Assembly (NCBI RefSeq): GCF_015351475.1
Contig: NZ_JADKPR010000001.1
Span: 310,001 to 374,000, forward strand
Origin: Flavobacterium sp. HJJ
Lineage (GTDB): Bacteria > Bacteroidota > Bacteroidia > Flavobacteriales > Flavobacteriaceae
Direction: 5' to 3'
DNA length: 64,000 bases
The position numbers and the translations under genes are program-made. Below, piece by piece: positions 1 to 7,631 of this stretch (positions within the stretch are counted from its first letter, which is position 1; every line of letters starts with the position of its first letter). The notes under the pieces were generated by a model. That model saw only the letters and a list, made by a program, of their open reading frames with translations, did no database searches and was not told the origin of the DNA.

Positions 1-110
1 GGTATAATATCACAAAATATTTAAGTATTAGAAAAAGTATCTCAATAGTCAGCTATACCGAATTATAGTAACGTATAAGTTAGATAATGATAAATCAGAA
101 CTACAAAATT

Positions 111-140
111 GGAGGGCCGTAAAAAGCCCTCCTTTTTTTT
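111..140 (+). terminator. Rho-independent terminator
   Basis: Perfect 7-bp stem GGAGGGC/GCCCTCC with an 8-nt loop, followed by eight T. It ends a transcript that enters from the left edge of the window. The only upstream coding possibility is a short open tail stopping near position 68, which is not recognisable. Confidence 0.8.
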
Positions 141-169
141 GAAGTAAAAATCCAGATTTAAGTACTATA

Positions 170-928
170 ATGCATCTGACAAATCAATACTTTCTGGCAA
201 TGAAAACATTTTCCCTTTATTCTTCAATTCTAAAACTGATTGCCCAGAAAAAAATTATTGATACAGCTGAAAATCAGTTTAACATCAATCCAAAAATTAT
301 AAAGCAGTCTGCTGCTGGTTTAGGTTTAACATTTGTCAGTAAAAAAGAACAGGAAGGCAGCGTCTGTCTGGCAGACAGTCATGAAGTGCGTCCTGAATTT
401 AAAGAGACATTTACTTCTGAAGATTTATTCAATTACATCTACGCGGTAATTCATTCATCAAAATACAGGGAAGAAAATTTAAAAACAGATTCCCAAAATA
501 TTCCAATACAAACTGACAGTCTTAAATTTTGGAAGTTAGTGCAGTTCGGCAGAGAATTACGTAAAATTCATTTGCTAAAAAATGACAATACTGTCAACTC
601 CAGTGCACAATTTACAAATGAAGGCAATACTATTGTTAAACATCCAAAATTTAAAACATTTTCCGAAACTCATTTTTCACCATCAGAGGAAAATTGTGCC
701 GACAGAAATTTAGGGCGCGTGTACATCAGCGAAAATCAGTTTTTTGACAATATACCCGAAACCGTATGGAATTTTTGCATAGATGATTATCAGCCTGCAA
801 AAAAGTGGCTCCAAGACCGAAAAGAATGCGAGCTTACTCCTGAAGACATTTCACAATACCAAAAAATAATCGCGGTTCTAACTGAAACAGTTCAGATTGC
901 AAAAAAAATTAATAAACTAGATATTTAG
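170..928 (+). CDS. Orphan C-terminal (specificity) domain of a type ISP/IIG restriction-modification enzyme
   Basis: The protein is 252 residues. From about residue 40 it follows, motif by motif, the C-terminal domain of the large type ISP restriction-modification enzymes common in Bacteroidetes: a NINPKIIKQ...LGLTF segment, the YIYAVIHSSKYRE block, FWKLVQFGRELRKIHLL, then VYISENQFFDNIPETVWNF, the YQPAKKWLQDRK block and a final YQKII..LTETV helix. The family enzymes normally exceed 1000 residues and carry helicase, nuclease and N6-adenine methyltransferase domains upstream. None of that is present, and a terminator lies just before the start. The frame is open throughout, so it is either a free-standing DNA-recognition domain or a remnant still under selection. 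A second possible ATG lies 10 codons in, just before the first family-like segment. Family assignment is from memory of motif order and is fairly strong; function alone is unknown. Confidence 0.7.
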   Translation: MHLTNQYFLAMKTFSLYSSILKLIAQKKIIDTAENQFNINPKIIKQSAAGLGLTFVSKKEQEGSVCLADSHEVRPEFKETFTSEDLFNYIYAVIHSSKYREENLKTDSQNIPIQTDSLKFWKLVQFGRELRKIHLLKNDNTVNSSAQFTNEGNTIVKHPKFKTFSETHFSPSEENCADRNLGRVYISENQFFDNIPETVWNFCIDDYQPAKKWLQDRKECELTPEDISQYQKIIAVLTETVQIAKKINKLDI

Positions 929-1025
929 CCTTTACTTTGAAATTAATGAAAACAATAAATAATCGATGAAATCTATAATTTTCTAAAAAGACAGAACTGT
1001 AATAGAAATATTAATAGCTGTGTTT

Positions 1026-2534
1026 TTAATATTTGGTCACATTCGTTAAATTATCTGGAAAATAGGAATCTGATAAATTGGTAAATTCATCACCTCTCAT
1101 AAAAATATTGATATCGACTTCGCTAAAACTGTTTTTCCCGGCTGCAGCCAAAAGCTCGTTAGCAGCGTGAAGAGTGTTTTTATGAAAATGATACACTCTT
1201 TCAGATTTATCGGTTACGACTAATCCTTTCATCAGCATTTTATTCTGAGTGGCAACTCCTGTCGGGCATTCGTTATTATTGCAGCGCAAAGCTTGAATAC
1301 AGCCCAAAGAAAACATAAAACCGCGGGCTGAATTACACATATCAGCCCCCAAAGCTACAGCTCTCAAAATGGAATATCCCGAAATGATTTTACCGCTGCA
1401 GATTACTGTTATCTTATCTCTTATTCCTAAACGGACCAATGTTTTGTTTACAAAAATAATTGCTGGTTCAAAAGGCATTCCAACACCGTCTGCAAATTCG
1501 AGCGGTGCGGCTCCAGTACCGCCTTCGGCACCATCGACAGTAATAAAATCAGGAAAGCAGTTTTGATGAATCATTTCCTGACATAGCATTTCAAATTCAG
1601 AAGTTTCACCGATGCACAATTTAAAACCAATTGGTTTTCCATTAGATAATTGACGTAAATGAGCAATGAATTCTATCAGACCTTTTGCATCTGAAAAGGC
1701 ATTATGGCTGGGTGGAGAAAGAATAGTCGTATGTGGTTCAACCCCTCTTATTTTTGCAATCTGTGCTGTGTTTTTCTGCGCAGGAAGAACACCGCCGTGA
1801 CCTGGTTTTGCTCCTTGTGATAATTTAATTTCAATCATTTTTACAGCAGGAAGATTCGCTTTTTCTGCAAATTTATCAGCATCAAAATTTCCTTCGGAAT
1901 TACGGCAGCCAAAATAACCAGTACCAATCTGCCAGGTAATATCCCCTCCATTTTGATGGAACTCGGTCAATCCTCCTTCTCCCGTATTGTGATAAAAATT
2001 TCCTTTCTGTGCACCTTTGTTTAGTGCTACAATAGCATTTTCGCTTAATGAACCAAAACTCATAGCCGAAATATTCAGTAATGAAGCAGAATACGGCTGT
2101 TTACAGTCTGAACCGCCAACGAGAACCCGCGGCAATTCATGATTGACAGATGCTGGAAACATCGAATGCTTTATTCCTTCGTAACTCGATTGGTTTAAAA
2201 CTAACTGCGTCCCAAAAGGAGAAGTTGCATCAATATTTTTAGCTCTTTGGTACACTAAAGAACGCTGGTTTCTTGAAAACGGCTTACCGTCGGTGGTGCG
2301 TTCTATAAAGTACTGCTGAATTTCGGGAGCAATCATTTCAAACAAATATCTAAAATATCCCAATATTGGGAAGTTTCTTAAAATAGCATGTTTTTGCTGA
2401 ATGGTATTATAAAAGCCAACAATTATAAGGATTATCATTATCGCCGAAAAAACAAATCCTGTTTTTAGAAAATAATTAAAACCGAGAGAAATTAGTAATA
2501 ATGTAATACTGATAATGAATAACTGTTTTCTCAT
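1026..2534 (-). CDS. Membrane-anchored FMN-binding glutamate synthase-family protein
   Basis: A 502-residue protein with two hydrophobic N-terminal segments (about residues 4-22 and 28-44), followed by a Glu_synthase FMN/TIM-barrel domain. Typical pieces are visible: GEGGL, the KLSQGAKPGHGG loop, SPPSHNAF, the GAEGGTGAAP FMN-phosphate loop and a cysteine cluster (GCIQALRCNNNECPTG) in the place of the 3Fe-4S ligands of GltB. It lacks the glutamine amidotransferase domain, so it cannot make glutamate from glutamine alone. A complete GltB-GltD pair is encoded elsewhere in this window, so this is a paralogous, membrane-bound oxidoreductase of unknown substrate. It stands alone on the minus strand. 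Confidence 0.85.
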   Translation of the reverse strand: MRKQLFIISITLLLISLGFNYFLKTGFVFSAIMIILIIVGFYNTIQQKHAILRNFPILGYFRYLFEMIAPEIQQYFIERTTDGKPFSRNQRSLVYQRAKNIDATSPFGTQLVLNQSSYEGIKHSMFPASVNHELPRVLVGGSDCKQPYSASLLNISAMSFGSLSENAIVALNKGAQKGNFYHNTGEGGLTEFHQNGGDITWQIGTGYFGCRNSEGNFDADKFAEKANLPAVKMIEIKLSQGAKPGHGGVLPAQKNTAQIAKIRGVEPHTTILSPPSHNAFSDAKGLIEFIAHLRQLSNGKPIGFKLCIGETSEFEMLCQEMIHQNCFPDFITVDGAEGGTGAAPLEFADGVGMPFEPAIIFVNKTLVRLGIRDKITVICSGKIISGYSILRAVALGADMCNSARGFMFSLGCIQALRCNNNECPTGVATQNKMLMKGLVVTDKSERVYHFHKNTLHAANELLAAAGKNSFSEVDINIFMRGDEFTNLSDSYFPDNLTNVTKY

Positions 2535-2613
2535 TACTGAAACAATTTAAAAGTTACTAAGATTTATTTATATGCCTATCCTTAACTAATTAATACCAAA
2601 CAGATCGAATTAT

Positions 2614-2688
2614 CCACAGATTAAAAAGATTTACACAGATTTAAAAAAAACAGTAATAAAATCTGTGAGACTCTGTGTAATCAGTGGC
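2614..2688. repeat. Imperfect palindromic intergenic repeat (CCACAGATT type)
   Basis: The left arm CCACAGATTA..TTACACAGATTT is mirrored by AAATCTGTGAG..CTGTGTAATCAGTGG. The same type of hairpin recurs at 30811-30863 and inside the element at 5702-5908. It lies between two minus-strand genes, downstream of the NYN gene, and may fold in the transcript. Confidence 0.65.
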
Positions 2689-2748
2689 AAAAAAATTACA
2701 TGGTATTATTTGCGGACATCATATTTATTTATTTTCATTCTGAAATAA

Positions 2749-3552
2749 CTACGTATAACGCAATCTCACAAAAACGTGTTTGATGCCTTTTTTGTCTGAT
2801 TCTCTTTCATCAATTTCAAGGATATCTGTCATTGATTTGAGCATTGGTGTCAGTTTTGAAAAACCATAATTTCTAGGATCAAATTCTGGTTTCTTTTTTA
2901 CAATGAGATTGCCCACATCGCCTAGAAATGCCCAGCCGTCTTCGTCACCGATAGCATCCAGCGAATCTTCGATAAGTTCTATGGTTTTATTGTCAATTTT
3001 GACGGAGATTTCTTTTTCTGCAGCTTTTTTAGATTCTGCAGGAACTGTAGCAGTGGGTTTTGGTGCTTTGCTTTGGGCATTGGTAGTTTTTCTGGTCTTT
3101 TTGATAGCACCGTCCAGTACTTCAATAAAAACAAACCGGTCACAAGCCGCAATAAAGGCACTTGGTGTTTTCTTTTCTCCAATGCCAATTACTTTCATGC
3201 CCGATTCCCGCAAGCGAATGGCAAGGCGTGTAAAATCGCTGTCGCTTGATACAATACAAAAACCATCCAATTTGCCCGAATACAATAAATCCATAGCGTC
3301 AATAATCAAAGCAGAATCGGAGGAATTCTTCCCAGTCGTATAGCTGTACTGCTGTATAGGCGTGATGGCGTGTTCTAGCAAAACTGATTTCCAGCCGTTG
3401 GCATTTGGTTTCGTCCAGTCGGCATAAATACGTTTAGTGGTTGGTGTTCCAAAATTAGCAATCTCTTCCATCATTCCTTTTACGTTGCTGTAAGGAACAT
3501 TGTCGGCATCAATAAGTACGGCGAGTTTTAATTCTTTGGTGTTTTGAGGCAT
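2749..3552 (-). CDS. NYN-domain protein with C-terminal OST-HTH/LOTUS domain (predicted RNA-binding nuclease)
   Basis: Residues about 8-150 form a NYN (LabA/DUF88, PIN-like) domain. Its acidic metal-binding residues are visible in LIDADNVPYSNV, in DSALIIDAMDLLYSG and in the IVSSDSDFTRLAIRLRESG motif. A low-complexity Lys/Ala/Pro linker (about 150-185) leads to an OST-HTH/LOTUS domain (about 187-265: FLGDVGNLI, then NYGFSKLTPMLKS). This NYN plus OST-HTH layout is widespread in bacteria and suggests RNA cleavage or binding, though the target is unknown. No partner gene is adjacent; the next gene upstream is divergent and 730 bp away. Confidence 0.88.
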   Translation of the reverse strand: MPQNTKELKLAVLIDADNVPYSNVKGMMEEIANFGTPTTKRIYADWTKPNANGWKSVLLEHAITPIQQYSYTTGKNSSDSALIIDAMDLLYSGKLDGFCIVSSDSDFTRLAIRLRESGMKVIGIGEKKTPSAFIAACDRFVFIEVLDGAIKKTRKTTNAQSKAPKPTATVPAESKKAAEKEISVKIDNKTIELIEDSLDAIGDEDGWAFLGDVGNLIVKKKPEFDPRNYGFSKLTPMLKSMTDILEIDERESDKKGIKHVFVRLRYT

Positions 3553-4285
3553 ACCTTAATCTTAAATTATTGGATAGTTTGATTGTCGGATTTTTAAACT
3601 GTCTTTGAAACAGTTATTTCATCTCTGCTAACCTGATTCAAATATACATTTTTTATTAAAGAAAAGCTGTTAATTTTCACCTTAGGCCCTGATGTAAATG
3701 GAAAGCCTCTGATTCATAAAATACAGTTTTGAATAAAACAAAAAACCTGTAAATACTAATAAGATTTACAGGCTTTTTGATTTTTGCTACGGTTCATTCA
3801 TTAAACCTCATATCTGAAATAAATAAATTTTACTTAATTATAAATAAACAAATCATGTCTCCAAACTGGCCAGCTACGCCCTCCGGGATATTCACTGTGC
3901 TTGTAGTTATACTAAAAACATATATTCATCATTTAGAAATAGCAAACAATCCAATTACCCCCTCTCGATTGGAGAAGACCGGAAGGGTGAGGCAAAAAAC
4001 ATTTTATATTTCTAAAAAGCATTATCTATGAATATCCAATTTATTAGCTGCATATAATAACAATAAACCTATTATTTCCTGTGCAGCCGTATCCAAAAAT
4101 AACTACAGCAGCAACATCAGAAACAGCAAACAATACAATCCAAGCGAAGCAGATTATCAAAGCAGCCAGCTTCTAAAAATAAATTTACTTTCAAGATGCT
4201 AATACATTATAAATAATTATTTTTGCTCCCGATTCCGGAACTTTGTAACGGGACTTAAAATTAATAGTACTACAGAATATATATT
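3553..4285. other. Long divergent intergenic region without a supportable gene
   Basis: This 733-bp gap separates two divergent genes. It contains a strong hairpin at 3741-3778 that terminates no visible gene. A decayed copy of a CCCTCTC..GGAGA..GGGTGAGG palindrome type lies at about 3958-3993. The short open frames inside lack an ATG at a sensible position and show no family resemblance. A small RNA ending at the hairpin is possible but not shown. Confidence 0.5.
3741..3778. terminator. Bidirectional terminator-like hairpin
   Basis: Perfect 9-bp stem CCTGTAAAT/ATTTACAGG with a 9-nt loop. CTTTTTGA follows on the plus strand and a T-rich run follows on the minus strand. It lies between two divergent genes, so it must end a transcript other than the two flanking genes, perhaps a small RNA. 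Confidence 0.65.
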
Positions 4286-5548
4286 ATGGTAAAAGATTTA
4301 TTTGAAAGAATTCAAAACAACAAAGGTCCGCTGGGAAAATGGGCTTCACAGGCTGAAGGTTATTTTGTTTTCCCTAAATTAGAAGGAGAATTAGGACCAA
4401 GAATGAAGTTTCAGGGGAAAGATATTTTGAACTGGAGTTTAAACGACTATTTGGGTCTTGCGAATCACCCAGAAGTGCGTCAGGCCGATACTGATGCGGC
4501 AATTGCATTTGGAGCAGCAGCTCCAATGGGAGCGCGTATGATGAGCGGTCACACTAAATATCATGAGCAGTTAGAACAGGAATTAGCTGCTTTTACGATG
4601 AAAGAATCAGCTTATTTATTGAATTTCGGTTACCAGGGAATGGTTTCTATCATCGATGCTTTGGTTACCAGAAACGATGTGATTGTATATGATGTTGACG
4701 CTCACGCCTGTATTATCGACGGTGTTCGTTTACACAGCGGAAAACGTTTTACCTACAAGCACAACGATGTCGAAAGCATGGAAAAAAACCTGGCACGTGC
4801 TACAAAACTTGCCGAAACAACAGGCGGAGGGATTTTATTCATTACCGAAGGTGTTTTTGGAATGCGCGGACAGCAGGGAAAACTGAAAGAAATTGTAGCA
4901 ATGAAAGAAAAATACAATTTCCGTTTACTAGTTGACGATGCACACGGTTTTGGAACACTTGGAAAAACAGGTGCCGGAGCAGGTGAAGAGCAAGGATGTC
5001 AGGACGGAATCGATGTTTACTTCTCCACTTTTGCCAAATCTATGGCGAATATCGGAGCTTTCGTTTCTGCAGACAAAGACGTTATCGATTATTTGAAATA
5101 CAACCTGCGTTCACAGATGTTTGCCAAAGCGTTACCAATGATCCAGACTATCGGTTCGTTGAAACGTTTGGAATTACTGCGCCAGTCTTCGGAAATCAAA
5201 GACAAACTTTGGGTAAACGTAAACGCACTGCAGAATGGTTTAAAAGAAAGAGGATTCAACATTGGTGACACCAACACCTGCATCACTCCTGTTTACTTGG
5301 AAGGAAGTATCCCGGAAGCAATGGTTATGGTAAACGATTTGAGAGAGAACTACGGTATTTTCCTATCGATCGTGGTGTATCCAGTAATCCCAAAAGGAAT
5401 CATTTTATTGCGTATGATTCCGACAGCTTCTCACACTCTACAAGACATTGACGAGACTTTGTCTGCTTTCGAAGCTATCCGTGAGAAATTAACAAACGGT
5501 ACTTACAAAGAAATCGCAAGCAAAACTACTGTTGATATGGAAGCTTAA
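4286..5548 (+). CDS. Alpha-oxoamine synthase: serine palmitoyltransferase or cysteate fatty-acyl transferase
   Basis: A 420-residue PLP enzyme of fold type I in the alpha-oxoamine synthase family (with SPT, KBL and BioF). The PLP-aldimine lysine is about K251 in TFAKSMAN. DDAHGFGTLG supplies the cofactor Asp and His, and the DYLGLANHP and RMMSGHTKYH blocks are typical. It condenses an amino acid with a fatty acyl-CoA or ACP, the first step of sphingolipid synthesis (serine) or of sulfonolipid/capnine synthesis (cysteate). In Flavobacterium johnsoniae a member of this family is the cysteate-fatty acyl transferase needed for capnine and efficient gliding. Sequence alone does not settle the amino-acid substrate. 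The gene is monocistronic, closed by a hairpin terminator. Confidence 0.85.
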   Translation: MVKDLFERIQNNKGPLGKWASQAEGYFVFPKLEGELGPRMKFQGKDILNWSLNDYLGLANHPEVRQADTDAAIAFGAAAPMGARMMSGHTKYHEQLEQELAAFTMKESAYLLNFGYQGMVSIIDALVTRNDVIVYDVDAHACIIDGVRLHSGKRFTYKHNDVESMEKNLARATKLAETTGGGILFITEGVFGMRGQQGKLKEIVAMKEKYNFRLLVDDAHGFGTLGKTGAGAGEEQGCQDGIDVYFSTFAKSMANIGAFVSADKDVIDYLKYNLRSQMFAKALPMIQTIGSLKRLELLRQSSEIKDKLWVNVNALQNGLKERGFNIGDTNTCITPVYLEGSIPEAMVMVNDLRENYGIFLSIVVYPVIPKGIILLRMIPTASHTLQDIDETLSAFEAIREKLTNGTYKEIASKTTVDMEA

Positions 5549-5570
5549 CAATAAGCAACCTTACATATAA

Positions 5571-5607
5571 AAAATCCATCGGTCAAAAGGCTGATGGATT
5601 TTTTTTG
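5571..5607 (+). terminator. Rho-independent terminator after the oxoamine synthase gene
   Basis: AATCCATC/GATGGATT stem with a 12-nt loop and a run of eight T, starting 22 bp after the stop codon. Confidence 0.85.
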
Positions 5608-5640
5608 GGGAGCAGAACATCAGTATATTTGATCAGGTTC

Positions 5641-5922
5641 AGTCCCGCTTTTCGCTATATCTGTGGTCCTGAACCCCAGGACCACAGGATGCCGCTGTAA
5701 TCCTACCGTGTGGACACAAATATTTTATGTTAAAATAGCACGCAGATTGGGCAGATTATCGCTGATTTTTTGGTTGTATACTAAAAATATTATGTATAAA
5801 ACTTATGTTTTTTTCAATACATTTTTTAAAAAACAACAAATTTATCGATTTAAATCCGTTCAATCCGTGTCATCTGTGGCCTATTAAAAGATGTGTCCAC
5901 ACGGTAGGCTGTAATCGGGGCT
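5641..5922. repeat. Dispersed palindromic repeat split by a small mobile element
   Basis: The outer arms AGTCCCG (5641-5647) and CGGGGCT (5916-5922) and the inner hairpin CTGTGGTCCTG/CAGGACCACAG (5661-5671 and 5677-5687) form one palindromic unit if the 207-bp element at 5702-5908 and one copy of its 7-bp flank are removed. The rest of the 460-bp gap up to the next gene holds nothing else I recognise. Confidence 0.6.
5702..5908. mobile_element. 207-bp MITE-like element with 17-bp terminal inverted repeats and 7-bp target duplication
   Basis: Perfect 17-bp terminal inverted repeats: CCTACCGTGTGGACACA at 5702-5718 and its reverse complement at 5892-5908. The element is flanked by the direct repeat CTGTAAT at 5695-5701 and 5909-5915, the expected footprint of transposition. 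The interior carries no gene; it holds two arms of a CGCAGATT../..ATCTGTGG hairpin repeat. It interrupts an older palindromic repeat. The parent transposase is not in the window and the family is not assigned. Confidence 0.75.
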
Positions 5923-6008
5923 ATTCTGAAAGTTTATATTTTCATAAGAACCAGCACAGACAGCGCATAAAAATTCTGTACTTTTATGACACTAAACCAA
6001 AAAAGAAA

Positions 6009-6833
6009 ATGAAAAGATTTATTCTTTCAGCATTACTGTTATTCACAATAACAATAATCACCGCCCAAAAAACAGAATACACCACTGTTACCAGTATTCC
6101 CTATTACAGTGAAGCAGTTTCCAAAACAGATTCATATATAAAAGAGCGCTGCGTACTCGATATCTATTACCCAAAAAACGTCAAAGGATTTACCACCGTG
6201 ATTTGGTTTCATGGCGGCGGTTTAACTTCAGGCAGTAAAGAACTTCCGGAAGGATTAAAAGACAAAGGATTTTGTGTAGTTTCTGTAAACTATCGATTAT
6301 CGCCAAAAGTAAAAACACAAAAATGTATTGAGGACACCGCAGCTGCCATAGCCTGGACATTCAAAAACATAGCATCTTATGGCGGTGACAATTCCTTAAT
6401 TCTGGTTTCAGGGCACTCGGCCGGCGCATTTTTGACGTTGATGGTGGGTCTGGACAAAAAATGGCTGAAGACTTATGACATAGACGCCAATTCCATAGCA
6501 GGATTGATTCCGCTGAGCGCTCAGACCATCACCCATTTCGAAATTCGAAAAGAAAGGGGCATTGCTGAAACACAGCCCATAATCGATGAATTCGCTCCCT
6601 TATATCACGTTCGTGCCGATGCTCCGCCTTTATTACTAATCACAGGTGACAGAGATAAGGAAATGCTGGGCCGCTACGAAGAAAACGCCTATATGGCACG
6701 AATGATGAAAATTGCCGGACATACGCAAACCGCTTTATACGAGTTACAAGGCTACGGCCACAATATGACGGAACCGGCTTTCCCATTAGTTGTACAGGAA
6801 ATCAAAAGAATTACAGCATTAAAAAAGAAATAA
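6009..6833 (+). CDS. Secreted alpha/beta hydrolase (esterase/lipase, HSL/BD-FAE type)
   Basis: 274 residues from the ATG that begins a clear signal peptide (MKRFILSALLLF..TAQ). The open frame extends further upstream, but that part runs through repeat DNA and should not be used. The hydrolase fold shows the oxyanion motif HGGG, the nucleophile elbow GHSAG, a late TGDRDKEM segment that should carry the acid, and the catalytic His in GYGHNM. Enzymes of this type cleave small esters or acetyl groups from polysaccharides in the periplasm. The next gene starts 1 bp after its stop, so the two are almost certainly cotranscribed. Confidence 0.85.
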   Translation: MKRFILSALLLFTITIITAQKTEYTTVTSIPYYSEAVSKTDSYIKERCVLDIYYPKNVKGFTTVIWFHGGGLTSGSKELPEGLKDKGFCVVSVNYRLSPKVKTQKCIEDTAAAIAWTFKNIASYGGDNSLILVSGHSAGAFLTLMVGLDKKWLKTYDIDANSIAGLIPLSAQTITHFEIRKERGIAETQPIIDEFAPLYHVRADAPPLLLITGDRDKEMLGRYEENAYMARMMKIAGHTQTALYELQGYGHNMTEPAFPLVVQEIKRITALKKK

Positions 6834-6834
6834 A

Positions 6835-7380
6835 ATGACCCCACACTTATTAATCATTCCAGGACTCGGTGATTCGGACGAAAAACACTGGCAGAGTTAT
6901 TGGTTACAAAAATTCACCAATTCAACCAAAGTCATTCAGGACAATTGGGACGAACCGCAGCTCAGCGAATGGCTCGCAAGACTTAACGAAACTATTAAAA
7001 AAATAAATGAACCAACAATTTTAGTTGCACACAGCCTTGCCGTTTCCTTAATAATGCATTGGGCAGCCCAAAACAGCAGTCCAAATATCATAGGCGCTAT
7101 GCTCGTTGCCCCCGCCGACGTGGATTCTCCTGCACACACACCAGATTTTCTGAGACACTTCTCTCCTATTCCAACGCAGACCGTGTCTTTTCCTACGCTG
7201 GTTATTGGAACCGAAAACGACACTTACATGTCACTAGAAAGAGCCAAAGAATTAGCAACTCATTGGGGAAGTGATTTCATAAATATCGGTCAGCTGGGAC
7301 ACATCAACTCCGATTCCAATCTCGAATATTGGGAAGAAGGCCAGAATTATTTACAGCTGTTAATCAAAAAAATTACTTAA
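6835..7380 (+). CDS. RBBP9/YdeN-family serine hydrolase
   Basis: A compact 181-residue cytoplasmic alpha/beta hydrolase of the RBBP9/YdeN family. It opens with LLIIPGLGDSDEKHWQSYW, a family hallmark, and has the nucleophile motif VAHSLA, where Ala replaces the usual Gly before the His-Ser, as is common in this family. The acid lies in IGTENDTYMS and the His in GQLGHINSDS. No signal peptide is present. It is translationally linked to the secreted hydrolase upstream, but the substrate is unknown. Confidence 0.85.
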   Translation: MTPHLLIIPGLGDSDEKHWQSYWLQKFTNSTKVIQDNWDEPQLSEWLARLNETIKKINEPTILVAHSLAVSLIMHWAAQNSSPNIIGAMLVAPADVDSPAHTPDFLRHFSPIPTQTVSFPTLVIGTENDTYMSLERAKELATHWGSDFINIGQLGHINSDSNLEYWEEGQNYLQLLIKKIT

Positions 7381-7418
7381 TTCTACAAATAACATTATTT
7401 CGTCAAATACATTTTTGA

Positions 7419-7581
7419 AACATATAAGTCATATAAGTTTTTAATTTAAAAAAATCAAGTAAAATCAAAAGTTCATTTAAGCAAAGCCATTTAAACCTTC
7501 ATAGATTTTTTTTAGCTTATATTCACTTTTAATTACTCTTTTGACAAACTACCCGCTTTTAACTTACATGACTTATATGTT
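7419..7581. repeat. Palindromic repeat pair (ATATAAGTCATATAAGTT type)
   Basis: A 21-bp arm at 7419-7439 and its near-perfect reverse complement at 7561-7581 (one mismatch) enclose about 120 bp of AT-rich DNA. No target duplication is visible at the edges. It fills most of the gap before the sulfurtransferase gene. Confidence 0.65.
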
Positions 7582-7631
7582 TAAAAATTAATACCGTTTA
7601 TTCTATAACATAAGCACAAAAAACTTTTAAA

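Noticed and set aside
1369..1566. Plus-strand open frame inside the FMN glutamate-synthase gene
   Set aside because: It is an antisense shadow of a well-supported conserved gene.
3777..4031. 84-codon open frame between the NYN and oxoamine synthase genes
   Set aside because: It begins with a TTG inside the terminator hairpin, its composition is not protein-like, and its middle is a degraded palindromic repeat.
5805..6008. N-terminal extension of the secreted hydrolase gene
   Set aside because: The extension runs through the mobile element end and repeat DNA. The downstream ATG begins a normal signal peptide.
7419..7581. Treating this inverted repeat as a third inserted element
   Set aside because: The arms are 21 bp with one mismatch, but I found no target-site duplication at the edges.
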